A program made the position numbers and the translations under genes. 36,086 nt of DNA. It comes from Tannerellaceae bacterium. Its GTDB lineage: Bacteria; Bacteroidota; Bacteroidia; Bacteroidales; Tannerellaceae. The DNA is taken from NCBI GenBank assembly GCA_031259845.1, contig JAIRKZ010000058.1:1-36086 (forward strand), in the 5' to 3' direction. The notes beneath the pieces were generated by a model. The model was not told where the DNA came from, searched no databases, and worked only from the letters and a program-made list of their open reading frames with translations. Shown one piece after another: positions 24,316 through 32,185 of the stretch. Position 1 is the first letter of the stretch. Each line of letters starts with the position of its first letter.

Positions 24316-25143
24316 ACGCAAGGCGCGGGGTGATTTTCCAAAGTTGGAACGGCAGAAGTGCGAGAAATTGGCTAACGATTCGAATCCGTATTTTATACTG
24401 ATTTCCGTAATCGGCATATTGGTAGTAGTTATGTCGTTCAGAATATCCTGCTTTTTCTGTTTCAGCATCCATTGATAGGCCGGTTCATCGAATGTTTCTT
24501 TAAACATTCTCCGGAATGTAGGGACGGAATAGCCCCCTAAGCGGGCAAATTCTTCTACGTCTTTTACCTGCAGGTAATTATTCATTACAAAATAATGAAA
24601 GCTTCTGTTATGGCTGTATATCGGAGAATAAAAGCCCGACAGCTCTTTAAGGGTATAATAACAATTCAGCAGGTAAAACAACTCCGTTTGCTTGGATTGT
24701 ATCAAACCGAGGCAAAGCATATCATCCAAGAGTATCATTTTCATCCCTTCGAGGAAATGATGAAGGGGGGCGCAGGTGTTCATTACGGAAGAAGACGGGA
24801 CGGTTCCTTCTACGAAGGAAAGGCCGCTTTGGAAACGGGTATCACAAACGTTTTGCAGCCGGTCAAACAAATAAAGGATACATTCCACCGGCGTATGGAT
24901 TCTGAATTCGACAGACGAGCCAACCGGTTGGAGGATAAAGTTGCCTTCCCTCAATATCGTGTCGGGGTGCTCGCTGCTGTTTACCCATAATTCGCCTTTT
25001 ATGATGAAATACATGATGTTCTGAGAGCACCTCTCCCTGGGGATAAACATGCCTCTGGGATAGTTTCTGTATTTGAAGACGTCCTTCCTGAATTGCTCAC
25101 AGCCGGCACAATCGGTATATTTATTGCATCTTTTTTCAAACAT
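24307..25143 (-). CDS. AraC-family transcriptional regulator
   Basis: This 278-residue protein has a C-terminal AraC DNA-binding domain (about 190-275): first helix-turn-helix DVEEFARLGGYSVPTFRRMF, second ITEISIKYGFESLANFSHFC, closing with GKSPRALR. The N-terminal cupin-like part contains FIIKGELWVNS and HPDTILREGNFILQPVGSS. A cysteine cluster at the very start (CNKYTDCAGC, residues 6-15) is unusual and could bind metal or sense redox. In Bacteroidales similar regulators sit beside DUF3575/DUF3868 fimbria-type genes, so that pair is the likeliest target (inference). The gene starts 8 bp after the stop of the GHL10 lipoprotein gene and converges with the DUF3868-like gene. Confidence 0.85.
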   Translation of the reverse strand: MFEKRCNKYTDCAGCEQFRKDVFKYRNYPRGMFIPRERCSQNIMYFIIKGELWVNSSEHPDTILREGNFILQPVGSSVEFRIHTPVECILYLFDRLQNVCDTRFQSGLSFVEGTVPSSSVMNTCAPLHHFLEGMKMILLDDMLCLGLIQSKQTELFYLLNCYYTLKELSGFYSPIYSHNRSFHYFVMNNYLQVKDVEEFARLGGYSVPTFRRMFKETFDEPAYQWMLKQKKQDILNDITTTNMPITEISIKYGFESLANFSHFCRSNFGKSPRALRSE

Positions 25144-25150
25144 AAGGCAT

Positions 25151-26677
25151 TTATAGTTTCAATTTAATCCGTTTGCCTTTGCTCTCGTTGTGATAGCGGT
25201 CTACAGTCGTTACTACAAAACGGAAGGCGCCTTTCTTTTTATTGTGACCGGGGAGGAAACAAGACGTTTCTTTCGTGATTTTCAATATATGGGCAGGGTT
25301 GTTCAAATCTATTTTCTCTCCTTTTGCAAAACAATATACCACAAAATAGTTTACCTCCGGGGGGACGCCGGTTTTTTGCTTTACATGCCATTGCAGGGAT
25401 AATCCGCCGGGTTGCTTTCCGGCTTTCAGTTCCGATACATTCGCGGGCCGGCCATCGTGCATACCCGTATAGGCGGGGATTAGAGCGGGATAACGATGAA
25501 AATGCCGTTTGAGGCTATCGGCCACTCCTCCGTTATTCCAGATGAGTTCGTTGGCTGGCCAGAAACAGTTGCCTTTTATATTCGGCAAGGCCCTTGCATC
25601 CTCTATTTTCTCTTCCAACTGGTCTGCCTTCATTGTGCGGGCTACATCCTGCCCGATATACAGGTGTGCATTTTCAGTATTCTCGTTCCACCATTTCAGC
25701 AGGGTGGCATAATCAGCCGTTGCGTGCCCGGTTTCCCAATATAGTTGGGGGATATTGTAATCTATCCAGCCCTGCTCTACCCAGTGGAGTACGTCGGCAT
25801 ATAGATCGTCGTAGTTCTGTAGGCCATTCGTTTCACTGCCGGAGCCGTTTGGGGTATTCTTCTTGTTACGGTATATGCCGAACGGGCTGACGCCGAAGCG
25901 CACCCAGGGCTTTGTTTCATGGATAACGTCTGTTAGCTCTTCTATCAGTTTGTTTACATTTTCCCGCCGCCAGTCGCCGCGCGTAGCTTCGGTATATCCC
26001 TGGGGTATGCCATAGCGTTCGAAACTTCTGTTGTCGGGAAAAGGTACTCCGGGTGCAGGATAGGGGTAGAAATAATCGTCCAGATGGATAGCGTCTACGT
26101 CGTAGCGGCTTACGATGTCTTTTACCACGGCGCACATAAAGCGGCGGTTCTGGGGCTGTCCGGGATCAAAAAGGATTGATTTGTTATACCTGACAAAGCG
26201 TCCGGGATATTGATTGATGATATGGGACGAGGCAAATGCCATGTTCTCCGAGGCGGCAGCCCTGTACGGGTTCAGCCAGGCGTGGAACTCCATCGTGCGC
26301 TTATGGCATTCGCCGATTAGGAATTGCATCAGGTCGAACCCTCCTTCGGGGGGCGCTCCCTGCCTGCCTGTGTAAAAACGGCTCCAAGGCTCTAATTCAG
26401 ACTTGTAAAAGGCGTCTGCTTCGGGGCGTACCTGAAAGATGATGGCATTTATCCCGCAGGCCTGAAGAGCGTCGAGTTTTCGGATAAAATCTGTCTTCAA
26501 TTGGGCCGGAGACATGTCTTTGTATTCGCTTTGATAAGCAGTCTGTATCCACGCGCCGCGAAATTCGCGCTTGGGTATTCTGTCCGTTTCGTACTGCGGC
26601 GTGAGGGAGGTCGTTCGGCATCCTGCTACAATTACACAAATGATTAGGGACAGCAAGTATATATTTTTCCTACGCAT
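25151..26677 (-). CDS. GHL10-family glycoside-hydrolase-like lipoprotein
   Basis: This 508-residue protein has a lipoprotein signal (MRRKNIYLLSLIICVIVAGC). Motifs of the PF02638 (formerly DUF187, YngK-like) TIM-barrel family are clear: PKREFRGAWIQTAYQSEY, LQACGINAIIFQVRPEADAF, FHAWLNPYRA, YDVDAIHLDDYFYPYPAPG, WVRFGVSPFGIYRN and IDYNIPQLYWETG. Related proteins, such as E. coli DigH, act as glucosaminidase-type hydrolases on denuded peptidoglycan, so a cell-wall or glycan role outside the inner membrane is likely. A fibronectin-like C-terminal domain (about 415-505) follows. It is upstream of the AraC gene on the same strand with an 8-bp gap. Confidence 0.87.
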   Translation of the reverse strand: MRRKNIYLLSLIICVIVAGCRTTSLTPQYETDRIPKREFRGAWIQTAYQSEYKDMSPAQLKTDFIRKLDALQACGINAIIFQVRPEADAFYKSELEPWSRFYTGRQGAPPEGGFDLMQFLIGECHKRTMEFHAWLNPYRAAASENMAFASSHIINQYPGRFVRYNKSILFDPGQPQNRRFMCAVVKDIVSRYDVDAIHLDDYFYPYPAPGVPFPDNRSFERYGIPQGYTEATRGDWRRENVNKLIEELTDVIHETKPWVRFGVSPFGIYRNKKNTPNGSGSETNGLQNYDDLYADVLHWVEQGWIDYNIPQLYWETGHATADYATLLKWWNENTENAHLYIGQDVARTMKADQLEEKIEDARALPNIKGNCFWPANELIWNNGGVADSLKRHFHRYPALIPAYTGMHDGRPANVSELKAGKQPGGLSLQWHVKQKTGVPPEVNYFVVYCFAKGEKIDLNNPAHILKITKETSCFLPGHNKKKGAFRFVVTTVDRYHNESKGKRIKLKL

Positions 26678-26704
26678 AGAGTTTATCTGCCATTAGCTGA
26701 TTTG

Positions 26705-26712
26705 CAAAATTA
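26705..26712 (-). promoter_or_regulatory. Putative -7 box of the GHL10-AraC transcript
   Basis: The minus strand reads TAATTTTG (TAnnTTTG), 27 bp upstream of the GHL10 ATG. The rest of the 159-bp gap up to the ABC ATPase holds a possible TCTGGG/CCCAGA stem but no convincing terminator. Confidence 0.45.
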
Positions 26713-26836
26713 CATTTAATATTTAATATTGTGCGGTTGGCTTAGATATTTTTTATCTGCGCCGGCGTAGTCTGGGGCTCAGCCTGGGGGAGTATCCATC
26801 CCAGAAGTGTGCGGCGTTAGCCTGCAATGTGCAAAT

Positions 26837-27526
26837 TTAGAGGAGTTGGCTGATTAATTGGCCGGCTTGCTGCTGTATGACGCTTTGGAGTTGCTCTTTC
26901 AGGGTGTGGAAGGCTTCGGGGGAGTAGGAGCGTTTGATTATGCCGTCGCTCAGGTGGTGGATGTGGTTGCAGCAGTCTGTCAGTGATTCGTAAATATGGG
27001 AGGTGATAATCAGGGTGGCGCCTTTGCTTTGTAGCTGTTTCAGAATGTTTGTCAGCAGGAAAGTACTCTCGAGGTCTAAGCCGTTGAAAGGCTCGTCGAG
27101 GATGAGGATGGGTTTGCCTTGTTTTAATACGGCGAGCAGAGCCAGCCTTTTGCGCATGCCGGTGGAATAGCGTTCGGTGATTTCATCTGGCGGCAGGGCG
27201 AAGAGTTGTAGCCAACGCCTGGTGTCGAAGGCGGCCTTTCCTTCGGGGAAAAGGGACAGGTATTCGCGTGCGGTCATATAGGGGTAGAAGTAGTTTTCGG
27301 CTTCGAGATAGGCTATGTCTCGCCTTTTGAGCGGTTGGTTGTTGTAGACGATTTGTCCGGCTGTGGGAGGGATAAATCCGTAAATGGCATTGAGGAGCGT
27401 CGTTTTCCCTGCTCCGTTCAGGCCGGCAAAACCGTGTACTTTTCCCGTTTCCATCGAAAGGCTGAGGCCTTTTAATACGGGGGGCTGTTTTTTATAACAG
27501 ACTGTGAGTTTCTCAATCGTAAGCAT
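26837..27526 (-). CDS. ABC transporter ATP-binding protein
   Basis: This 229-residue single ATPase domain has Walker [14 protein letters not shown], signature YSTGMRKRLALLAVL, Walker B PILILDEPFNGLD and switch His in IITSHIYESL. The signature STGMRKR is the form found in ABC-2-type exporters (gliding, Nod, drug or bacteriocin immunity branches) rather than LolD or importers. The start overlaps the end of the upstream membrane protein by 14 bp, so the two should form the transporter. The substrate is not evident. Confidence 0.9.
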   Translation of the reverse strand: MLTIEKLTVCYKKQPPVLKGLSLSMETGKVHGFAGLNGAGKTTLLNAIYGFIPPTAGQIVYNNQPLKRRDIAYLEAENYFYPYMTAREYLSLFPEGKAAFDTRRWLQLFALPPDEITERYSTGMRKRLALLAVLKQGKPILILDEPFNGLDLESTFLLTNILKQLQSKGATLIITSHIYESLTDCCNHIHHLSDGIIKRSYSPEAFHTLKEQLQSVIQQQAGQLISQLL

Positions 27527-28475
27527 ACAGGTAGGGCGTCAGGTTTCTACGGGCCATCAGGTAATGGCGTACAAGCAGGAAGAGCGTGAAGGGCGCCAGG
27601 AAGGGAACGAATATCCCCACAAGCGAAAGGCCTGCCGACGCCTGCCCGCTTACGATTTTCTTTCCCGGATCGTACAAGGCGTACTTGGAGACGATGAACA
27701 GGATGATATTCAAAGCGGCCAACACAAAGAACCCCAACGCCAACGGCCAATGGCCCGGACGTATCAGCGTATATATCAGGCAGGGCGGCCCGGCGGCCAG
27801 GGAGTAAAGCCCGGCGTTGAGCCTTATTTTATGATGAAGGAACCGTTTGCTTCCCATTTCATATACGTTTAGTAAAGCGACCGGTTCGCAGTCTTTAAAC
27901 CCCTCGGATACCAGAACAACGCAAAACCAAAGAGGCGCAAAAGAGGCGTAAGGGAAAAGCAACCCCGCAAAAGCGGCGAGGTACAAAACGGCAAGCGCCC
28001 CGCCATACCGCCGGAACAGCGTCCTTGCCTCGAAAGCCCCGTAAGGGATAAAGGGCGGAACCGGAAAGCCTTTCGCCGTCTGCCGGAAAGGTTGCCGTAT
28101 CAGGCCGGCGCCGGCATATCCCGCCACGACTCCCATCGCCACAAGCCATCCGCCCCGCCACAATAAGAGCGCCAGGACGGGGCTCGAAAACAAAAGGTAG
28201 TCTGCAAAGAACACCTGCCACACCCTTTCTTCGGCCATACAAATAAAGTGGTAATCCTTCCGCCGGAGGTGAACGAAGCAAACGCCGGCTATCAGAACGC
28301 CTGCGCATGCCATCCGTCCGGCAGGATTTGCGAGGAAAGCATGCAGGGCATACAAACCCGTCCCCGCCATCACAAGCAGAACGGCCAGGTATGGCAACGG
28401 TATCTCCCTGAAGAACTTCCCTGCCTGCCCAATCCGGAACCGGAGGAAGCGGGTATTGATTTTACTCCTTTCCAT
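27513..28475 (-). CDS. Polytopic membrane protein, likely ABC exporter permease
   Basis: The protein has 320 residues from the ATG at 28475 (MERSKINTRFLRFRIGQ). About eight hydrophobic segments can be seen, for example YLAVLLVMAGTGLYALHAFL, FADYLLFSSPVLALLLW, GGALAVLYLAAFAGLLFPYA and PLALGFFVLAALNIILFIV. Sequence motifs are weak, as is usual for ABC-2-type permeases; the assignment rests on the 14-bp overlap with the ATPase gene that follows. The DNA is noticeably G+C-rich compared with the left part of the window. The cargo is unknown; a bacteriocin-, lipid- or antibiotic-type export role would be a guess. Confidence 0.7.
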   Translation of the reverse strand: MERSKINTRFLRFRIGQAGKFFREIPLPYLAVLLVMAGTGLYALHAFLANPAGRMACAGVLIAGVCFVHLRRKDYHFICMAEERVWQVFFADYLLFSSPVLALLLWRGGWLVAMGVVAGYAGAGLIRQPFRQTAKGFPVPPFIPYGAFEARTLFRRYGGALAVLYLAAFAGLLFPYASFAPLWFCVVLVSEGFKDCEPVALLNVYEMGSKRFLHHKIRLNAGLYSLAAGPPCLIYTLIRPGHWPLALGFFVLAALNIILFIVSKYALYDPGKKIVSGQASAGLSLVGIFVPFLAPFTLFLLVRHYLMARRNLTPYLYAYD

Positions 28476-28802
28476 CGAGCAAATATAAGAAAAGAAAGCC
28501 GTATATAGTTGCGCAGCCTGCATTTCCGGCGTGTAATGGCAGCTTTCCCTGTTAATTAAATGTAATTCCCCGCCGGTTTGGCTTTTTTAACAAAGAGCAA
28601 AATGTAAGGGGGTGTTGCATAGCGGGCTTACACCTGGGCGGGGATGGTTTTTTTGCTTTTCGGACATTTGATAAGGGAAGTAAGGCGGAAGAGTAGCGGA
28701 GGGCTTGTGTCATTTTGATAGTGACCGGTCGATGAAGCGCTTACATTTAGCTTTTTCCTACTATAAGATGTCGGCATGCCCGGAGCTTGCCCAGTATGTA
28801 TA
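28476..28802. other. Gap without a convincing gene
   Basis: I see no protein-like frame here; a 23-codon frame from the ATG at 28733 is not supported by anything else. A GCC/GGC mini-stem followed by six T occurs at about 28572-28588, but no plus-strand gene precedes it. The gap separates the divergent ABC permease and DUF6266-like genes. Confidence 0.5.
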
Positions 28803-28803
28803 A

Positions 28804-28834
28804 TTGTAGTAACTTGGAAAAAATTAGATATAAT
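28804..28834 (+). promoter_or_regulatory. Sigma70-like promoter of the DUF6266-like gene
   Basis: TTGTAG (28804-28809) and TATAAT (28829-28834) with a 19-bp spacer. This resembles a general sigma70 promoter rather than the TAnnTTTG type used elsewhere in the window. The match could be chance in A+T-rich DNA. Confidence 0.35.
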
Positions 28835-28848
28835 ATATGTATAACAAT

Positions 28849-28870
28849 GCCTGCCGTATGGAAGGCAGGC
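28849..28870 (+). promoter_or_regulatory. Leader hairpin before the DUF6266-like gene
   Basis: GCCTGCC (28849-28855) pairs perfectly with GGCAGGC (28864-28870) over an 8-nt loop, ending 18 bp before the preferred ATG. It is G+C-rich and stable but has no U-tract, so translation or stability control is more likely than termination. Confidence 0.55.
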
Positions 28871-28888
28871 GCTTAACACCCAATGATT

Positions 28889-29629
28889 ATGGCTATAATA
28901 GAAGGTGGCGCCTTCGAAGGCGCACGCAAGTCGATAGGGAACGTTACCATCAGGCAGGTGAACGGACGCACGATCATCTCCGCAAAAGTATCCAGGAATA
29001 ACAGTAAAACGGGCAAACAGGTAGCCCGCCGTGACAGTTTCACGATGTTGGCCAAGCTGGGGCGGTTTCTGAAACCCGTTATCAATATCGGTTTTGAACA
29101 ACTAAAGAACGGAAGTAAAGCCAACAATTTCAGCAAGTTGAACACCGATCTGGGCAACTACCTGAGCGAGCATAAGGTGAAAGACCCATATCCCCATCCC
29201 GCCCGGATACTCTACGAGGCGCTGACGGATAAGGCCTTTATCGGGCAAGTTGTGGCTGCCAGGGGTAATATAAACTGCAAGAGCGAGTTCGTAATCGGGG
29301 CCGACGGGCAAATCAACGGCCTGCTGTCTTTGTCGAGGAATTTTATGGCCGGCGACACGCTAACGGTGGCGCTCATCCTGCTGGCAACGTTCCAGCGCAA
29401 AGAAACCGAGTCAATAGAACTGGCAACATATACGTTGGGCTCTCCGGATATAGCAGCCCTGGAGCATCCGCGGCAGTTTGTAGTCGGCAAAAACAACTGG
29501 CCCGGATTGAATACCGAAGCCCTGCGTTACTTTCCGGGCGAGATTACCGGCGCCGTGATGGCAGCCATCGTTACCAATAATGCAGACCGCTCTACGGCTG
29601 CCTTCACCGTGTCCGCGATTGTGAGGTAG
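28889..29629 (+). CDS. DUF6266-like protein of unknown function
   Basis: The protein has 246 residues from the ATG at 28889 ([20 protein letters not shown]); an ATG two codons upstream is also possible, but the MAII start is usual in this family. The N-terminal pattern of a short Gly-rich hook ([14 protein letters not shown]) followed by [11 protein letters not shown], a [20 protein letters not shown] helix and a beta-rich C-terminal half matches the DUF6266 proteins that Bacteroidetes carry in several copies. The role is unknown; the fold prediction has been compared with phage or contractile structures only loosely, and I see no such neighbours here. It stands alone between an ABC permease (divergent) and ruvB, with an unusual promoter and a stable leader hairpin. 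Confidence 0.7.
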   Translation: MAIIEGGAFEGARKSIGNVTIRQVNGRTIISAKVSRNNSKTGKQVARRDSFTMLAKLGRFLKPVINIGFEQLKNGSKANNFSKLNTDLGNYLSEHKVKDPYPHPARILYEALTDKAFIGQVVAARGNINCKSEFVIGADGQINGLLSLSRNFMAGDTLTVALILLATFQRKETESIELATYTLGSPDIAALEHPRQFVVGKNNWPGLNTEALRYFPGEITGAVMAAIVTNNADRSTAAFTVSAIVR

Positions 29630-29669
29630 CCGGGGCAGTTGTATTTTTTTTATTATCTTTACGCCCGAT

Positions 29670-30695
29670 ATGGAAGACGAGTTTGATATAAGGGCCGGCC
29701 GGCTGCCGGATAACGAAAGCGAGTTCCAGAACGCGCTTCGCCCGCTTTCGTTCGGCCACTTTAGCGGGCAGGACAAGGTGGTGGAGAACCTGAGGATATT
29801 CGTTGCCGCCGCCCGTATGCGGAAGGAGGCATTAGACCACGTCCTGCTGCACGGCCCTCCCGGACTGGGCAAGACTACGCTCTCTAATATCATTGCCAAC
29901 GAACTGCACGTAGGCTTTAAGGTCACTTCGGGGCCAGTGCTTGATAAACCCGGCGACCTGGCAGGCGTACTCACCTCGCTGGAGAAGAACGACGTCCTTT
30001 TCATCGACGAAATCCACCGCCTAAGCCCCGTAGTGGAGGAATATCTCTATTCGGCCATGGAAGACTACCGCATTGATATTATGATAGACAAGGGCCCGAG
30101 CGCCCGCTCGATACAGATAGACCTGTCGCCCTTTACGCTGGTAGGCGCCACCACCCGCAGCGGTTTGCTGACCAGTCCGCTCAGGGCACGCTTCGGCATC
30201 AACATGCACCTGGAATACTACGAGGTGGCAACGCTAACGGATATCGTACTCCGCAGCGCCGAAATCCTCCGGATAAAGTGCGAAACCAACGCAGCGAAAG
30301 AGATCGCATCCCGAAGCAGGGGCACTCCCCGTATTGCCAATTCGCTGCTCCGGCGCGTGCGCGACTTTGCCCAGGTAAAGGGAAGCGGCGAAATAGACCG
30401 GGCGATAGCATGCTTTGCTCTCGAAGCCTTGAATATAGACCGTTACGGCTTAGACCAGATAGACAACAAGCTGCTCACTACGATTATCGACAAGTTCAAG
30501 GGCGGTCCGGTAGGCCTCACCACCATCGCCACCGCCCTGGGTGAAGACCCCGGCACGCTGGAAGAGGTATACGAGCCTTTCCTTATAAAAGAAGGATTCA
30601 TCAAGCGCACCCCCCGCGGGCGCGAAGTAACCGAACTGGCCTACACCCATCTGGGGCGAAAGTACGGCGGTAGCCAGGGAACCTTATTCGATTAG
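29670..30695 (+). CDS. ruvB: Holliday junction branch migration helicase RuvB
   Basis: This 341-residue AAA+ ATPase is full length for RuvB. Walker [21 protein letters not shown], Walker [21 protein letters not shown], sensor 1 [12 protein letters not shown], arginine finger and sensor 2 regions ([30 protein letters not shown]) and the C-terminal winged helix ([20 protein letters not shown]) are all present. RuvB hexamers drive branch migration of Holliday junctions with RuvA, handing over to RuvC. The ruvA and ruvC genes are not adjacent. The stop lies 4 bp before the flippase start, so both genes are probably on one mRNA. The leader carries a TATCTTTA near-match to the -7 box (29654-29661). 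Confidence 0.98.
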   Translation: MEDEFDIRAGRLPDNESEFQNALRPLSFGHFSGQDKVVENLRIFVAAARMRKEALDHVLLHGPPGLGKTTLSNIIANELHVGFKVTSGPVLDKPGDLAGVLTSLEKNDVLFIDEIHRLSPVVEEYLYSAMEDYRIDIMIDKGPSARSIQIDLSPFTLVGATTRSGLLTSPLRARFGINMHLEYYEVATLTDIVLRSAEILRIKCETNAAKEIASRSRGTPRIANSLLRRVRDFAQVKGSGEIDRAIACFALEALNIDRYGLDQIDNKLLTTIIDKFKGGPVGLTTIATALGEDPGTLEEVYEPFLIKEGFIKRTPRGREVTELAYTHLGRKYGGSQGTLFD

Positions 30696-30699
30696 CTGC

Positions 30700-32169
30700 A
30701 TGGCAGGCGGGATGAAGCGACTGGCAAAGGAAACTGCCATCTATGGTTTGAGCAGTATTATCGGGCGGTTCCTCAACTGGCTACTGGTTCCCCTGTATAC
30801 CCGCATCCTTATCAACACCGGTGAATTCGGCATTTATACCAATTTATACGCCTGGGTAGCCCTCCTGCTTACGCTATTGACATACGGGATGGAAACGGGA
30901 TTCTTCCGCTTTATCAACAAAGAAGGCGAACGCCAGCCCATGTGCGTATACACAACGGCCCTATACAGCATAGGAGCCACCTCGGCATTATTCCTCCTCT
31001 TCGTCTTTCTCTTCCTCTCCCCCCTGAGCAGGCCGCTGGGATATGCGGCGAATCCCGAATATTTGGGCATGATGCTTGGAGTAGTGGCGGTAGACGCTTT
31101 CTGTTGCATTCCTTTTGCCTACCTCCGCTACCGGGGCAAGGCTTACCGCTTTGCCGGCATTAAGTTCCTGGGCATCTTCCTCAATATCGGGCTAAACCTC
31201 TTTTTCCTTCTCTTCTGTCCGTGGCTGCACAAACAGGCGCCCGGCACGGTGGATTGGTTCTATACCCCCGGCTATAGCGTAGGATACGTATTTGTGGCGA
31301 ATGTAATAACTACGGCCGTTACCTTCCTGATACTGATACCCGATATGTTGCCCGGTCTCCGCCACAAGCCCAGCCTGCCTCTGCTGAAGCGGATGCTGGC
31401 CTATTCGTTCCCCATCCTGATATTAGGCATTGCCGGCGTGTTCAACCAAACGGCCGATAAAATCATCTTCCCCTTCCTGTTTGCAGACAAAGCGTATGCC
31501 AACGAACAGTTAGGCATCTACGGCGCCTGCTTCAAGATAGCGGTGGTGATGGTTATGTTTATCCAGGCATTCCGCTACGCCTACGAGCCTTTCATCTTTG
31601 CCCGCCATAAAGACGGCGGCAATACCCAGGCGTATGCCGAAGCGATGAAATACTTTATCCTCTTCGCCCTGGTCATTTTTCTGGGCGTAATGTTTTACCT
31701 CGACATATTGAAGTATTTCATAGCTCCGCCCTACTATCCGGGTCTGCGCATCGTCCCCATCGTTATGCTGGGCGAACTGTTCTTCGGTATTTATTTCAAC
31801 CTCTCCCTCTGGTATAAACTAAGCGACCAAACGCAATGGGGGGCCTACTTCTCCCTCTCCGGCTGCGCAGTAACCGTTCTGATCATTGTCTTGGGCGCTC
31901 CAGCCTGTGGCTATATCGCCTGCGCATGGGCCTCGTGTATATGCAATCTGCTAATGATGCTGTTATCTTATTTTGTGGGACAAAAGAAATTTCCCATTTC
32001 ATACGATTTGAAAGCTGCTTTTTGCTACCTTGCGCTCGCTACCGTCTTGTATATAGCCGGCATGCTTCCAAAAATAGATTCAGAAGCGTTACGTATACTG
32101 TACCGCAGCGTTTTACTGTTTGTCTTTATCGTTTTTATTGTGAGGAAGGAAAGAATAGTTAATTTATAA
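30700..32169 (+). CDS. Polysaccharide/oligosaccharide flippase (Wzx-like, MATE/MVF superfamily)
   Basis: This 489-residue integral inner-membrane protein has about 14 hydrophobic helices. The start MKRLAKETAIYGLSSIIGRF with LNWLLVPLYTRIL is the hallmark N-terminal helix of the Polysacc_synt family that flips lipid-linked sugar units. Later conserved parts are AYSFPILILGIAGVFNQTAD, YGACFKIAVVMVMFIQAFRY and YYPGLRIVPIVMLGELFFGI. It begins 4 bp after ruvB and ends 16 bp before the S46 peptidase, giving a co-directional run. No glycosyltransferases are adjacent, so the glycan it serves (lipid-linked O-antigen, capsule or glycoprotein glycan) is not known. ATG at 30712 (MKRL) is an alternative start. 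Confidence 0.92.
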   Translation: MAGGMKRLAKETAIYGLSSIIGRFLNWLLVPLYTRILINTGEFGIYTNLYAWVALLLTLLTYGMETGFFRFINKEGERQPMCVYTTALYSIGATSALFLLFVFLFLSPLSRPLGYAANPEYLGMMLGVVAVDAFCCIPFAYLRYRGKAYRFAGIKFLGIFLNIGLNLFFLLFCPWLHKQAPGTVDWFYTPGYSVGYVFVANVITTAVTFLILIPDMLPGLRHKPSLPLLKRMLAYSFPILILGIAGVFNQTADKIIFPFLFADKAYANEQLGIYGACFKIAVVMVMFIQAFRYAYEPFIFARHKDGGNTQAYAEAMKYFILFALVIFLGVMFYLDILKYFIAPPYYPGLRIVPIVMLGELFFGIYFNLSLWYKLSDQTQWGAYFSLSGCAVTVLIIVLGAPACGYIACAWASCICNLLMMLLSYFVGQKKFPISYDLKAAFCYLALATVLYIAGMLPKIDSEALRILYRSVLLFVFIVFIVRKERIVNL

Positions 32170-32185
32170 TAGATAAAAGGAGAAC

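Noticed and set aside
28733-28804. Short plus-strand frame MKRLHLAFSYYKMSACPEL upstream of the DUF6266-like gene
   Set aside because: Only 23 codons, no promoter before it and no second copy; nothing supports translation.
28628-29101. Minus-strand frame of 157 residues across the leader of the DUF6266-like gene
   Set aside because: It runs antisense through the hairpin and the real N-terminus, with composition unlike any protein family I know.
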